DNA from: Oasisia sp. SBJ-2009
Lineage: Eukaryota > Annelida > Polychaeta > Sabellida > Siboglinidae
NCBI GenBank assembly: GCA_964017155.1
Contig: OZ024860.1
Location: 53,314,056-53,378,055, forward strand
Direction: 5' to 3'
DNA: 64,000 nucleotides
Made by a program: the position numbers and the translations under genes. The notes beneath the pieces were generated by a model. It had not been told where the DNA came from. It searched no databases and worked only from the letters and a program-made list of their open reading frames with translations. Below, piece by piece: positions 37,017 to 50,484 of this stretch. The number at the start of each line of letters is the position of its first letter. Position 1 is the stretch's first letter.

Positions 37017-38954
37017 GGCACTTATGTACAAGTCGGACCCACCTCAATGTTGCTATTATATCACTATTTTTTGCCAACATTTGATACTTGATTAAATTAA
37101 TTCATTCAATTATAATCATCTTGCGCGTATTTATGTTTTATAAACAGCGCGTCTTGGCAAACTTTTGAGGTCGAAAAGACAGCGCGAGTTGTGCCAGTCG
37201 CAAGCGCAGCGGTGCATGTTACTGCGCTGTGCATATGGAATGAGCGATAAACAGTTAGTTTATGCCGACCACGCTGTCTTTTCGACCTCAAAAGTCTGCT
37301 AAGACGCGCTGTATATAAAACATTAATATGCGCAAGATGATTATAATTGATTGAATTAACAAAATCAAGTATCAAATATTGGCAAAGATACAGTTATAAT
37401 ACCAAAATTGAGGTGGGCCTGACTGGTACATGAATGCCTACACTTGCGGGCGCGTACCTTCACGCGCACTCTCTCATAAAAGCACGTATACTCTCAATTT
37501 GTGTTCAGTATTTCACTATTTGGCGCTGATGTACAAGTCGGTCCCACCTCAATGTTGCTATTATATCAGTATTTTTGCCAACATTTGACACTTGTTTAAA
37601 TTAACTCATTCAATTATAATCATCTTGCGCGTATTTATGTTTTATAAACAGCGCGTCTTGGCAAACTTTTGAGGTCGAAAAGACATCGCGATTTGTGCCA
37701 GTCGCAAGCGCAGCGGTCACTATTTCCCTATTCGGCACTTATGTACAAGTCGGACCCACCTCAATATTGCTATTATATCACTATTTTTGGCCAACATTTG
37801 ATACTTGATTACATTAATTCATTCAATTATAATCATCTTGCGCGTATTTTTGTTTTATAAACAGCGCGTCTTGGCAAACTTTTGAGGTCGAAAAGACAGC
37901 GCGGTTTGTGCCAGTCGCAAGCGCAGCGGTGCATGTTACTGCGCTGAGCATAGGAAATGAGCGATGAACAGTTTGTTTATGCCGACCGCGCTGTCTTTTC
38001 GACCTCAAAAGTCTGCTAAGACGCGCTGTATATAAAACATAAATATGCGCAAGATCATTATAATTGATAGAATTAATAAAATCAAGTATCAAATGTTGGC
38101 AAAGATACAGTTATAATACCAACATTGAGGTGGGCCCGACTTATACATAAATGCCTACACTTGCGGGCGCGTACCTTCACGCGCACTCTCTCATAAAAGC
38201 ACGTATACTCTCAATTTGTTTTCAGAATTTCAATATTTGGCACTTATGTACAAGTCGGACCCACCTCAAAGTTGCTATTATATCAGTATTTTTGCCAACA
38301 TTTGATACTTGATTAAATTAATTCATTCAATTATAATCATCTTGCGCGTATTTATGTTTTATAAACAGCGCGTCTTGGCAAACTTTCGAGGTCGAAAAGA
38401 CAGCGCGATTTGTGCCAGTCGAAAGCGCAGCGGTGCATGTTACTGCGCTGTGCATATGGAATGAGCGATAAACAGTTTGTTTATGCCGACCGCGCTGTCT
38501 TTTCGACCTCAAAAGTCTGCTAAGACGCGCTGTATATAAAACATAAATATGCGCAAGATCATTATAATTGTTAGAATTAATAACATCAAGTATCAAATGT
38601 TGGCAAAGATACAGTTATAATACCAACATTGAGGTGGGCCCGACTTGTACATGAATGCCTACACTTGCGGGCGCGTACCTTCACGCGCACTCTCTCATAA
38701 AAGCACGTATACTCTCAATTTGTGTTCAGTATTTCACTATTTGGCACTGATGTACAAGTCGGACCCACCTCAATATTGCTATTATATCAGTATTTTTGCC
38801 AACATTTGATATTTGATTAAATTAATTCATTCAATTATAATCATCTTGCGCGTATTTGTGTTTTATAAACAGCACGTCTTGGCAAACTTTTGAGGTCGAA
38901 AAGACAGCGCGATTTGTGCCAGTCGCATGCGCAGCGGTCACTATTTCCCTATTT
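37017..38954. repeat. Region IV, L-S-L-L-S
   Basis: L 37017-37521, S 37522-37733, L 37734-38238, L 38239-38742 and S 38743-38954. The first S has GACATCGCGATTTG and TTGTTTAAATTAACTC. The last S has TATTTGTGTTTTAT and GTCGCATGCGC. These S markers reappear in later region IV and region V units. Confidence 0.91.
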
Positions 38955-40159
38955 GGCACTTATGTACAAGTCGGACCCACCTCAATGTTGCTATTATATC
39001 ACTATATTTGGCCAACATTTGATACTTGATTAAATTATTTCATTCAATTATAATCATCTTGCGCGTATTTATGTTTTATAAACAGCGCGTCTTGGCAAAC
39101 GTTTGGGGTCGAAAAGACAGCACGATTTGTGCCAGTGGCAAGCCCAGCGGTGCATGTTTCTGCGCTGTGCATATGAAATGAGCGATAAACAGTTTGTTCA
39201 TGCCGACCACGCTGTATTTTCGACCTCAAAAGTCTGCTAAGACGCGCTATATATAAAACATTAATATGCGCAAGATGATTATAATTGATTGAATTAACAA
39301 AATCAAGTATCAAATGTTGGCAAAGATACAGTTATAATACCAAAATTTAGGTGGGCCCGACTTGTACATAAATGCCTACACTTGCGGGCACGTACCTTCA
39401 CGCGCACTCTCTCATAAAAGCACGTATACTCTCAATTTGTTTTCAGTATTTCACTATTTGGCACCTATGTACAAGTCGGACCCACCTCAATGTTGTTATT
39501 ATATCAGTATTTTTGCCAACATTTGATACTTGATTAAATTAATTCATTGAATTATAATCATCTTGCGCGTATTTATGTTTTATAAACAGCGCGTCTTGGC
39601 AAACTTTTGAGGATGAAAAGACAGCGCGACTTGTGCCAGTCGCAAGCGCAGCGGTGCATGTTACTGCGCTGAGCATATGAAATGAGCGATGTACAGTTTG
39701 TTTATGCCGACCGCGCTGTCTTTTCGACCTCAAAAGTCTGCTAAAACATAAATATGCGCAAGATCATTATAATTGATAGAATTAATAAAATCAAGTATCA
39801 AATGTTGGCAAAGATACAGTTATAATACCAACATTGAGGTGGGCCCGACTTGTACATAAATGCCTACACTTGCGGGCGCGTACCTTCACGCGCACTCTCT
39901 CATAAAAGCACGTATACTCTCAATTTGTTTTCAGAATTTCACTATTTGGCACTTATGTACAAGTCGGACCCACCTCAAAGTTGCTATTATATCAGTATTT
40001 TTGCCAACATTTGATACTTGATTAAATTAAATCATTCAATTATAATCATCTTGCGCGTGTTTATGTTTTATAAACAGCGCGTCTTGGCAAACTGTTGAGG
40101 TCGAAAAGACAGCGCGATTTGTGCCAGTCGCAAGCGCAGCGGTCACTCTTTCCCTATTC
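38955..40159. repeat. Region IV, L-L-S with a 16 bp deletion
   Basis: L 38955-39459, L 39460-39947 (488 bp) and S 39948-40159. In the second L the right arm reads TCTGCTAAAACATAAATATG near 39738, missing 16 bp of the GACGCGCTGTATATA stretch found in all other copies I checked. The deletion removes part of the palindrome and truncates the open frame. Confidence 0.92.
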
Positions 40160-43100
40160 GGCACTTATGTACAAGTCGGACCCACCTCAATGTTGCTATT
40201 ATATCACTATTTTTGGCCAACATTTGATACTTGATTACATTAATTCATTCAATTATAATCATCTTGCGCGTATTTATGTTTTATAAACAGCGCGTCTTGG
40301 CAAACTTTTGAGGTCGAAAAGACAGCGCGGTTTGTGCCAGTCGCAAGCGCAGCGGTGCATGTTACTGCGCTGAGCATAGGAAATGAGCGATGAACAGTTT
40401 GTTTATGCCGACCGCGCTGTCTTTTCGACCTCAAAAGTCTGCTAAGACGCGCTGTATATAAAACATAAATATGCGCAAGATCATTATAATTGATAGAATT
40501 AAAAAAAACAAGTATCTAATGTTGGCAATGATACAGTTATAATACCAACATTGGGGTGGGCCCGACTTGTACATGAATGCCTACACTTGTGGGCGCGTAC
40601 CTTCACGCGCACTCTCTCATAAAAGCACGTATACTCTCAATTTGTGTTCAGTATTTCACTATTTGGCACTGATGTACAAGTCGGACCCACCTCAATGTTG
40701 CTATTATATCAGTATTTTTGCCAACATTTGATACTTTTTTAAATTAACTCATTCAATTATAATCATCTTGCGCGTATTTATGTTTTATAAACAGCGCGTC
40801 TTGGCAAACTTTTGAGGTCGAAAAGACATCGCGATTTGTGCCAGTCGCAAGCGCAGCGGTCACTATTTCCCTATTCGGCACTTATGTACAAGTCGGACCC
40901 ACCTCAAAGTTGCTATTATATCAGTATTTTTGCCAACATTTGATACTTGATTAAATTAATTCATTCAATTATAATCATCTTGCGCGTATTTATGTTTTAT
41001 AAACAGCGCGTCTTGGCAAACGTTTGGGGTCGAAAAGACAGCACGATTTGTGCCAGTCGCAAGCGCAGCGGTGCATGTTTCTGTGCTGTGCATATGAAAT
41101 GAGCGATAAACAGTTTGTTTATGCCGACCACGCTGTCTTTTCGACCTCAAAAGTCTGCTAAGACGCGCTATATATAAAACATTAATATGCGCAAGATGAT
41201 TATAATTGATTGAATTAACAAAATCAAGTATCAAATGTTGGCAAAGATACAGTTATAATACCAAAATTGAGGTGGGCCCGACTTGTACATCAATGCCTAC
41301 ACTTGCGGGCGCGTACCTTCACGCGCACTCTCTCATAAAAGCACGTATACTCTCAATTTGTTTTCAGTATTTCACTATTTGGCACTGATGTACAAGTCGG
41401 ACCCACCTCAATGTTGCTATTATATCAGTATTTTTGCCAACATTTGATATTTGATTAAATTAATTCATTCAATTATAATCATCTTGCGCGTATTTATGTT
41501 TTATAAACAGCACGTCTTGGCAAACTTTTGAGGTCGAAAAGACAGCGCGATTTGTGCCAGTCGCAAGCGCAGCGGTCACTATTTCCCTATTTGGCACTTA
41601 TGTACAAGTCGGACCCACCTCAATGTTGCTATTATATCACTATTTTTGGCCAACATTTGATACTTGATTAAATTAATTCATTCAATTATAATCATCTTGC
41701 GCGTATTTATGTTTTATAAACAGCGCGTCTTGGCAAACTTTTGAGGTCGAAAAGACAGCGCGAGTTGTGCCAGTCGCAAGCGCAGCGGTGCATGTTACTG
41801 CGCTGTGCATATGGAATGAGCGATAAACAGTTAGTTTATGCCGACCACGCTGTCTTTTCGACCTCAAAAGTCTGCTAAGACGCGCTGTATATAAAACATT
41901 AATATGCGCAAGATGATTATAATTGATTGAATTAACAAAATCAAGTATCAAATATTGGCAAAGATACAGTTATAATACCAAAATTGAGGTGGGCCTGACT
42001 GGTACATGAATGCCTACACTTGCGGGCGCGTACCTTCACGCGCACTCTCTCATAAAAGCACGTATACTCTCAATTTGTGTTCAGTATTTCACTATTTGGC
42101 GCTGATGTACAAGTCGGACCCACCTCAATATTGCTATTATATCAGTATTTTTGCCAACATTTGATATTTGATTAAATTAATTCATTCAATTATAATCATC
42201 TTGCGCGTATTTGTGTTTTATAAACAGCATGTCTTGGCAAACTTTTGAGGTCGAAAAGACAGCGCGATTTGTGCCAGTCGCATGCGCAGCGGTCACTATT
42301 TCCCTATTTGGCACTTATGTACAAGTCGGACCCACCTCAATGTTGCTATTATATCACTATTTTTGGCCAACATTTGATACTTGATTAAATTATTTCATTC
42401 AATTATAATCATCTTGCGCGTATTTATGTTTTATAAACAGCGCGTCTTGGCAAACGTTTGGGGTCGAAAAGACAGCACGATTTGTGCCAGTCGCAAGCCC
42501 AGCGGTGCATGTTTCTGCGCTGTGCATATGAAATGAGCGATAAACAGTTTGTTTATGCCGACCACGCTGTATTTTCGACCTCAAAAGTCTGCTAAGACGC
42601 GCTATGTATAAAACATTAATATGCGCAAGATGATTATAATTGATTGAATTAACAAAATCAAGTATCAAATGTTGGCAAAGATACAGTTATAATACCAACA
42701 TTGGGGTGGGCCCGACTTGTACATGAATGCCTACACTTGCGGGCGCGTACCTTCACGCGCACTCTCTCATAAAAGCACGTATACTCTCAATTTGTGTTCA
42801 GTATTTCACTATTTGGCACTGATGTACAAGTCGGACCCACCTCAATGTTGCTATTATATCAGTATTTTTGCCAACATTTGATACTTGTTTAAATTAACTC
42901 ATTCAATTATAATCATCTTGCGCGTATTTATGTTTTATAAACAGCGCGTCTTGGCAAACTGTTGAGGTCGAAAAGACATCGCGATTTGTGCCAGTCGCAA
43001 GCGCAGCGGTCACTATTTCCCTATTCGGCACTTATGTACAAGTCGGACCCACCTCAATATTGCTATTATATCACTATTTTTGGCCAACATTTGATACTTG

Positions 43101-43743
43101 ATTAAATTAATTCATTCAATTATAATCATCTTGCGCGTATTTATGTTTTATAAACAGCGCGTCTTGGCAAACTTTCGAGGTCGAAAAGACAGCGCGATTT
43201 GTGCCAGTCGAAAGCGCAGCGGTGCATGTTACTGCGCTGTGCATATGGAATGAGCGATAAACAGTTTGTTTATGCCGACCGCGCTGTCTTTTCGACCTCA
43301 AAAGTCTGCTAAGACGCGCTGTATATAAAACATAAATATGCGCAAGATCATTATAATTGATAGAATTAATAACATCAAGTATCAAATGTTGGCAAAGATA
43401 CAGTTATAATACCAACATTGAGGTGGGCCCGACTTGTACATGAATGCCTACACTTGCGGGCGCGTACCTTCACGCGCACTCTCTCATAAAAGCACGTATA
43501 CTCTCAATTTGTGTTCAGTATTTCACTATTTGGCACTGATGTACAAGTCGGACCCACCTCAATATTGCTATTATATCAGTATTTTTGCCAACATTTGATA
43601 TTTGATTAAATTAATTCATTCAATTATAATCATCTTGCGCGTATTTGTGTTTTATAAACAGCACGTCTTGGCAAACTTTTGAGGTCGAAAAGACAGCGCG
43701 ATTTGTGCCAGTCGCATGCGCAGCGGTCACTATTTCCCTATTT
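40160..43743. repeat. Region IV, five consecutive L-S dimers
   Basis: Dimers start at 40160, 40877, 41593, 42310 and 43027 (717, 716, 717, 717 and 717 bp). Unlike region II, the five L units are of five different sub-types. For example, TAGGAAATGAGCGATG is in the first, TTCTGTGCTG in the second, AGTTAGTTTATG in the third, AAGCCCAGCGG in the fourth and GTCGAAAGCGC in the fifth. The L-S order is regular but the dimers are not homogenised with one another. Confidence 0.92.
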
Positions 43744-44752
43744 GGCACTTATGTACAAGTCGGACCCACCTCAATGTTGCTATTATATCACTATATTTGG
43801 CCAACATTTGATACTTGATTAAATTATTTCATTCAATTATAATCATCTTGCGCGTATTTATGTTTTATAAACAGCGCGTCTTGGCAAACGTTTGGGGTCG
43901 AAAAGACAGCACGATTTGTGCCAGTCGCAAGCCCAGCGGTGCATGTTTCTGCGCTGTGCATATGAAATGAGCGATAAACAGTTTGTTTATGCCGACCACG
44001 CTGTATTTTCGACCTCAAAAGTCTGCTAAGACGCGCTATATATAAAACATTAATATGCGCAAGATGATTATAATTGATTGAATTAACAACATCAAGTATC
44101 AAATGTTGGCAAAGATACAGTTATAATACCAAAATTTAGGTGGGCCCGACTTGTACATCAATGCCCACACTTGCGGGCACGTACCTTCACGCGCACTCTC
44201 TCATAAAAGCACGTATACTCTCAATTTGTTTTCAGTATTTCACTATTTGGCACCTATGTACAAGTCGGACCCACCTCAATGTTGTTATTATATCAGTATT
44301 TTTGCCAACATTTGATACTTGATTAAATTAATTCATTGAATTATAATCATCTTGCGCGTATTTATGTTTTATAAACAGCGCGTCTTGGCAAACTTTTGAG
44401 GATGAAAAGACAGCGCGACTTGTGCCAGTCGCAAGCGCAGCGGTGCATGTTACTGCGCTGAGCATATGAAATGAGCGATGTACGGTTTGTTTATGCCGAC
44501 CGCGCTGTCTTTTCGACCTCAAAAGTCTGTTAAGACGCGCTGTATATAAAACATAAATATGCGCAAGATCATTATAATTGATAGAATTAATAAAATCAAG
44601 TATCAAATGTTGGCAAAGATACAGTTATATTACCAACATTGAGGTGGGCCCGACTTGTACATCAATGCCAACACTTGCGGGCGCGTACCTTCACGCGCAC
44701 TCTCTCATAAAAGCACGTGTACTCTCAATTTGTTTTCAGAATTTCACTATTT
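43744..44752. repeat. Region IV end, L-L pair, template for later blocks
   Basis: L 43744-44248 (AAGCCCAGCGG, AACAACATCAAG, ACATCAATGCCCAC) and L 44249-44752 (B type with GATGTACGGTTTG and GTCTGTTAAG). The same pair recurs at 54067, 59375 and 62242. It follows the same S (TATTTGTG, GCATGCGC) in each place, so the block was copied as a unit. Confidence 0.92.
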
Positions 44753-47618
44753 GGCACTTATGTACAAGTCGGACCCACCTCAAAGTTGCTATTATATCAG
44801 TATTTTTGCCAACATTTGATACCTGATTAAATTAATTCATTCAATTATAATCATCTTGCGCGTATTTATGTTTTATAAACAGCGCGTCTTGGCAAACTTT
44901 TGAGGTCGAAAAGACAGCGCGGTTTGTGCTAGTCGCAAGCGCAGCGGTGCATGTTACTGCGCTGAGCATAGGAAATGAGCGATGAACAGTTTGTTTATGC
45001 CGACCGCGCTGTCTTTTCGACCTCAAAAGTCTCCTAAGACGCGCTGTATATAAAACATAAATATGCGCAAGATCATTATAATTGATAGAATTAATAAAAT
45101 CAAGTATCAAATATTGGCAAAGATACAGTTATAAAACCAACATTGAGGTGGGCCCGACTTGTACATAAATGCCTACACTTGTGGGCGCGTACCTTCACGC
45201 GCACTCTCTCAGAAAAGCACGTGTACTCTCAATTTGTTTTCAGAATTTCACTATTTGGCACTTATGTACAAGTCGGACACACCTCAATGTTGCTATTATA
45301 TCAGTATTTTTGCCAACATTTGATACATGATTAAATTAATTCATTCAATTACAATCATCTTGCGCGTATTTATGTTTTATAAACAGCGCGTCTTGGCAAA
45401 CTGTTGAGGTCGAAAAGACAGCGAGATTTGTGCCAGTCGCAAGCGCAGCGGTCACTCTTTCACTATTTGGCACTTATGTACAAGTCGGACCCACCTCAAT
45501 GTTGCTATTATATCAGTATTTTTGCCAACATTTGATACTTGTTTAAATTAATTTATTCAATTATAATCACCTTGCGCGTATTTATGTTTTATAAACAGCG
45601 CGTCTTGGCAAACTTTTGAGGTCGAAAAGACAGCGCGATTTGTGCCAGTCGCAAGCGCAGCGGTCACTATTTCCCTATTCGGCACTTATGTACAAGTCGG
45701 ACCCACCTCAATGTTGCTATTATATCACTATTTTTGGCCAACATTTGATACTTGATTACATTAATTCATTCAATTATAATCATCTTGCGCGTATTTATGT
45801 TTTATAAACAGCGCGTCTTGGCAAACTTTTGAGGTCGAAAAGACAGCGCGGTTTGTGCCAGTCGCAAGCGCAGCGGTGCATGTTACTGCGCTGAGCATAG
45901 GAAATGAGCGATGAACAGTTTGTTTATGCCGACCGCGCTGTCTTTTCGACCTCAAAAGTCTGCTAAGACGCGCTGTATATAAAACATAAATATGCGCAAG
46001 ATCATTATAATTGATAGAATTAATAAAATCAAGTATCAAATGTTGGCAAAGATACAGTTATAATACCAACATTGAGGTGGGCCCGACTTGTACATAAATG
46101 CCTACACTTGTGGGCGCGTACCTTCACGCGCACTCTCTCAGAAAAGCACGTGTACTCTCAATTTGTTTTCAGAATTTCACTATTTGGCACTTATGTACAA
46201 GTCGGACACACCTCAATGTTGCTATTATATCAGTATTTTTGCCAACATTTGATACATGATTAAATTAATTCATTCAATTACAATCATCTTGCGCGTATTT
46301 ATGTTTTATAAACAGCGCGTCTTGGCAAACTGTTGAGGTCGAAAAGACAGCGCGATTTGTGCCAGTCGCAAGCGCAGCGGTCACTCTTTCACTATTGGGC
46401 ACTTATGTACAAGTCGGACCCACCTCAATGTTGCTATTATATCAGTATTTTTGCCAACATTTGATACTTGTTTAAATTAATTTATTCAATTATAATCACC
46501 TTGCGCGTATTTATGTTTTATAAACAGCGCGTCTTGGCAAACTTTTGAGGTCGAAAAGACAGCGCGGTTTGTGCCAGTCGCAAGCGCAGCGGTGCATGTT
46601 ACTGCGCTGAGCATAGGAAATGAGCGATGAACAGTTTGTTTATGCCGACCGCGCTGTCTTTTCGACCTCAAAAGTCTGCTAAGACGCGCTGTATATAAAA
46701 CATAAATATGCGCAAGATCATTATAATTGATAGAATTAATAAAATCAAGTATCAAATGTTGGCAAAGATACAGTTATAATACCAACATCGGGGTGGGCCC
46801 GACTTGTACATAAATGCCTACACTTGCGGGCGCGTACCTTCACGCGCACTCTCTCATAAAAGCACGTATACTCTCAATTTGTTTTCAGAATTTCACTATT
46901 TGGCACTTATGTACAAGTCGGACCCACCTCAATGTTGCTATTATATCAGTATTTTTGCCAACATTTGATACATGATTAAATTAATTCATTCAATTACAAT
47001 CATCTTGCGCGTATTTATGTTTTATAAACAGCGCGTCTTGGCAAACTGTTGAGGTCGAAAAGGCAGCGCGATTTGTGCCAGTCGCAAGCGCAGCGGTCAC
47101 TATTTCCCTATTTGGCACTTATGTACAAGACGGACCCACCTCAATGTTGCTATTATATCACTATTTTTGGCCAACATTTGATACTTGATTAAATTAATTC
47201 ATTCAATTATAATCATCTTGCGCGTATTTATGTTTTATAAACAGCGCTTCTTGGCAAACTTTCGAGGTCGAAAAGACAGCGCGATTTGTGCCAGTCGAAA
47301 GCGCAGCGGTGCATGTTACTGCGCTGTGCATATGGAATGAGCGATAAACAGTTTGTTTATGCCGACCGCGCTGTCTTTTCGACCTCAAAAGTCTGCTAAG
47401 ACGCGCTGTATATAAAACATAAATATGCGCAAGATCATTATAATTGATAGAATTAATAACATCAAGTATCAAATGTTGGCAAAGATACAGTTATAATACC
47501 AACATTGAGGTGGGCCCGACTTGTACATGAATGCCTACACTTGCGGGCGCGTACCTTCACGCGCACTCTCTCATAAAAGCACGTATACTCTCAATTTGTG
47601 TTCAGTATTTCACTATTT
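44753..47618. repeat. Region V eight-unit HOR, copy 1, 2866 bp
   Basis: Order is L 44753, S 45257, S 45469, L 45681, S 46186, L 46398, S 46902, L 47114. Typical markers are TGTGCTAGTCGC and TCTCCTAAG in the first L, TCTCAGAAAAGCACGTGTAC in spacers, ACATGATTAAATT in S 45257 and CTTGTTTAAATTAATTTATT in S 45469. Confidence 0.93.
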
Positions 47619-50484
47619 GGCACTGATGTACAAGTCGGACCCACCTCAATATTGCTATTATATCAGTATTTTTGCCAACATTTGATATTTGATTAAATTA
47701 ATTCATTCAATTATAATCATCTTGCGCGTATTTGTGTTTTATAAACAGCACGTCTTGGCAAACTTTTGAGGTCGAAAAGACAGCGCGGTTTGTGCTAGTC
47801 GCAAGCGCAGCGGTGCATGTTACTGCGCTGAGCATAGGAAATGAGCGATGAACAGTTTGTTTATGCCGACCGCGCTGTCTTTTCGACCTCAAAAGTCTCC
47901 TAAGACGCGCTGTATATAAAACATAAATATGCGCAAGATCATTATAATTGATAGAATTAATAAAATCAAGTATCAAATATTGGCAAAGATACAGTTATAA
48001 AACCAACATTGAGGTGGGCCCGACTTGTACATAAATGCCTACACTTGTGGGCGCGTACCTTCACGCGCACTCTCTCAGAAAAGCACGTGTACTCTCAATT
48101 TGTTTTCAGAATTTCACTATTTGGCACTTATGTACAAGTCGGACACACCTCAATGTTGCTATTATATCAGTATTTTTGCCAACATTTGATACATGATTAA
48201 ATTAATTCATTCAATTACAATCATCTTGCGCGTATTTATGTTTTATAAACAGCGCGTCTTGGCAAACTGTTGAGGTCGAAAAGACAGCGAGATTTGTGCC
48301 AGTCGCAAGCGCAGCGGTCACTCTTTCACTATTTGGCACTTATGTACAAGTCGGACCCACCTCAATGTTGCTATTATATCAGTATTTTTGCCAACATTTG
48401 ATACTTGTTTAAATTAATTTATTCAATTATAATCACCTTGCGCGTATTTATGTTTTATAAACAGCGCGTCTTGGCAAACTTTTGAGGTCGAAAAGACAGC
48501 GCGATTTGTGCCAGTCGCAAGCGCAGCGGTCACTATTTCCCTATTCGGCACTTATGTACAAGTCGGACCCACCTCAATGTTGCTATTATATCACTATTTT
48601 TGGCCAACATTTGATACTTGATTACATTAATTCATTCAATTATAATCATCTTGCGCGTATTTATGTTTTATAAACAGCGCGTCTTGGCAAACTTTTGAGG
48701 TCGAAAAGACAGCGCGGTTTGTGCCAGTCGCAAGCGCAGCGGTGCATGTTACTGCGCTGAGCATAGGAAATGAGCGATGAACAGTTTGTTTATGCCGACC
48801 GCGCTGTCTTTTCGACCTCAAAAGTCTGCTAAGACGCGCTGTATATAAAACATAAATATGCGCAAGATCATTATAATTGATAGAATTAATAAAATCAAGT
48901 ATCAAATGTTGGCAAAGATACAGTTATAATACCAACATTGAGGTGGGCCCGACTTGTACATAAATGCCTACACTTGTGGGCGCGTACCTTCACGCGCACT
49001 CTCTCAGAAAAGCACGTGTACTCTCAATTTGTTTTCAGAATTTCACTATTTGGCACTTATGTACAAGTCGGACACACCTCAATGTTGCTATTATATCAGT
49101 ATTTTTGCCAACATTTGATACATGATTAAATTAATTCATTCAATTACAATCATCTTGCGCGTATTTATGTTTTATAAACAGCGCGTCTTGGCAAACTGTT
49201 GAGGTCGAAAAGACAGCGCGATTTGTGCCAGTCGCAAGCGCAGCGGTCACTCTTTCACTATTGGGCACTTATGTACAAGTCGGACCCACCTCAATGTTGC
49301 TATTATATCAGTATTTTTGCCAACATTTGATACTTGTTTAAATTAATTTATTCAATTATAATCACCTTGCGCGTATTTATGTTTTATAAACAGCGCGTCT
49401 TGGCAAACTTTTGAGGTCGAAAAGACAGCGCGGTTTGTGCCAGTCGCAAGCGCAGCGGTGCATGTTACTGCGCTGAGCATAGGAAATGAGCGATGAACAG
49501 TTTGTTTATGCCGACCGCGCTGTCTTTTCGACCTCAAAAGTCTGCTAAGACGCGCTGTATATAAAACATAAATATGCGCAAGATCATTATAATTGATAGA
49601 ATTAATAAAATCAAGTATCAAATGTTGGCAAAGATACAGTTATAATACCAACATCGGGGTGGGCCCGACTTGTACATAAATGCCTACACTTGCGGGCGCG
49701 TACCTTCACGCGCACTCTCTCATAAAAGCACGTATACTCTCAATTTGTTTTCAGAATTTCACTATTTGGCACTTATGTACAAGTCGGACCCACCTCAATG
49801 TTGCTATTATATCAGTATTTTTGCCAACATTTGATACATGATTAAATTAATTCATTCAATTACAATCATCTTGCGCGTATTTATGTTTTATAAACAGCGC
49901 GTCTTGGCAAACTGTTGAGGTCGAAAAGGCAGCGCGATTTGTGCCAGTCGCAAGCGCAGCGGTCACTATTTCCCTATTTGGCACTTATGTACAAGACGGA
50001 CCCACCTCAATGTTGCTATTATATCACTATTTTTGGCCAACATTTGATACTTGATTAAATTAATTCATTCAATTATAATCATCTTGCGCGTATTTATGTT
50101 TTATAAACAGCGCTTCTTGGCAAACTTTCGAGGTCGAAAAGACAGCGCGATTTGTGCCAGTCGAAAGCGCAGCGGTGCATGTTACTGCGCTGTGCATATG
50201 GAATGAGCGATAAACAGTTTGTTTATGCCGACCGCGCTGTCTTTTCGACCTCAAAAGTCTGCTAAGACGCGCTGTATATAAAACATAAATATGCGCAAGA
50301 TCATTATAATTGATAGAATTAATAACATCAAGTATCAAATGTTGGCAAAGATACAGTTATAATACCAACATTGAGGTGGGCCCGACTTGTACATGAATGC
50401 CTACACTTGCGGGCGCGTACCTTCACGCGCACTCTCTCATAAAAGCACGTATACTCTCAATTTGTTTTCAGAATTTCACTATTT
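47619..50484. repeat. Region V eight-unit HOR, copy 2, 2866 bp
   Basis: It has the same unit order and spacing as copy 1. The first L (47619-48122) is a hybrid: its left arm is of the S 43532 type (TATTTGTG, CAGCACGTC) and the rest is of the L 44753 type (GCGCGGTTTGTGCTAG onward). The switch lies between about 47752 and 47788. Confidence 0.93.
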
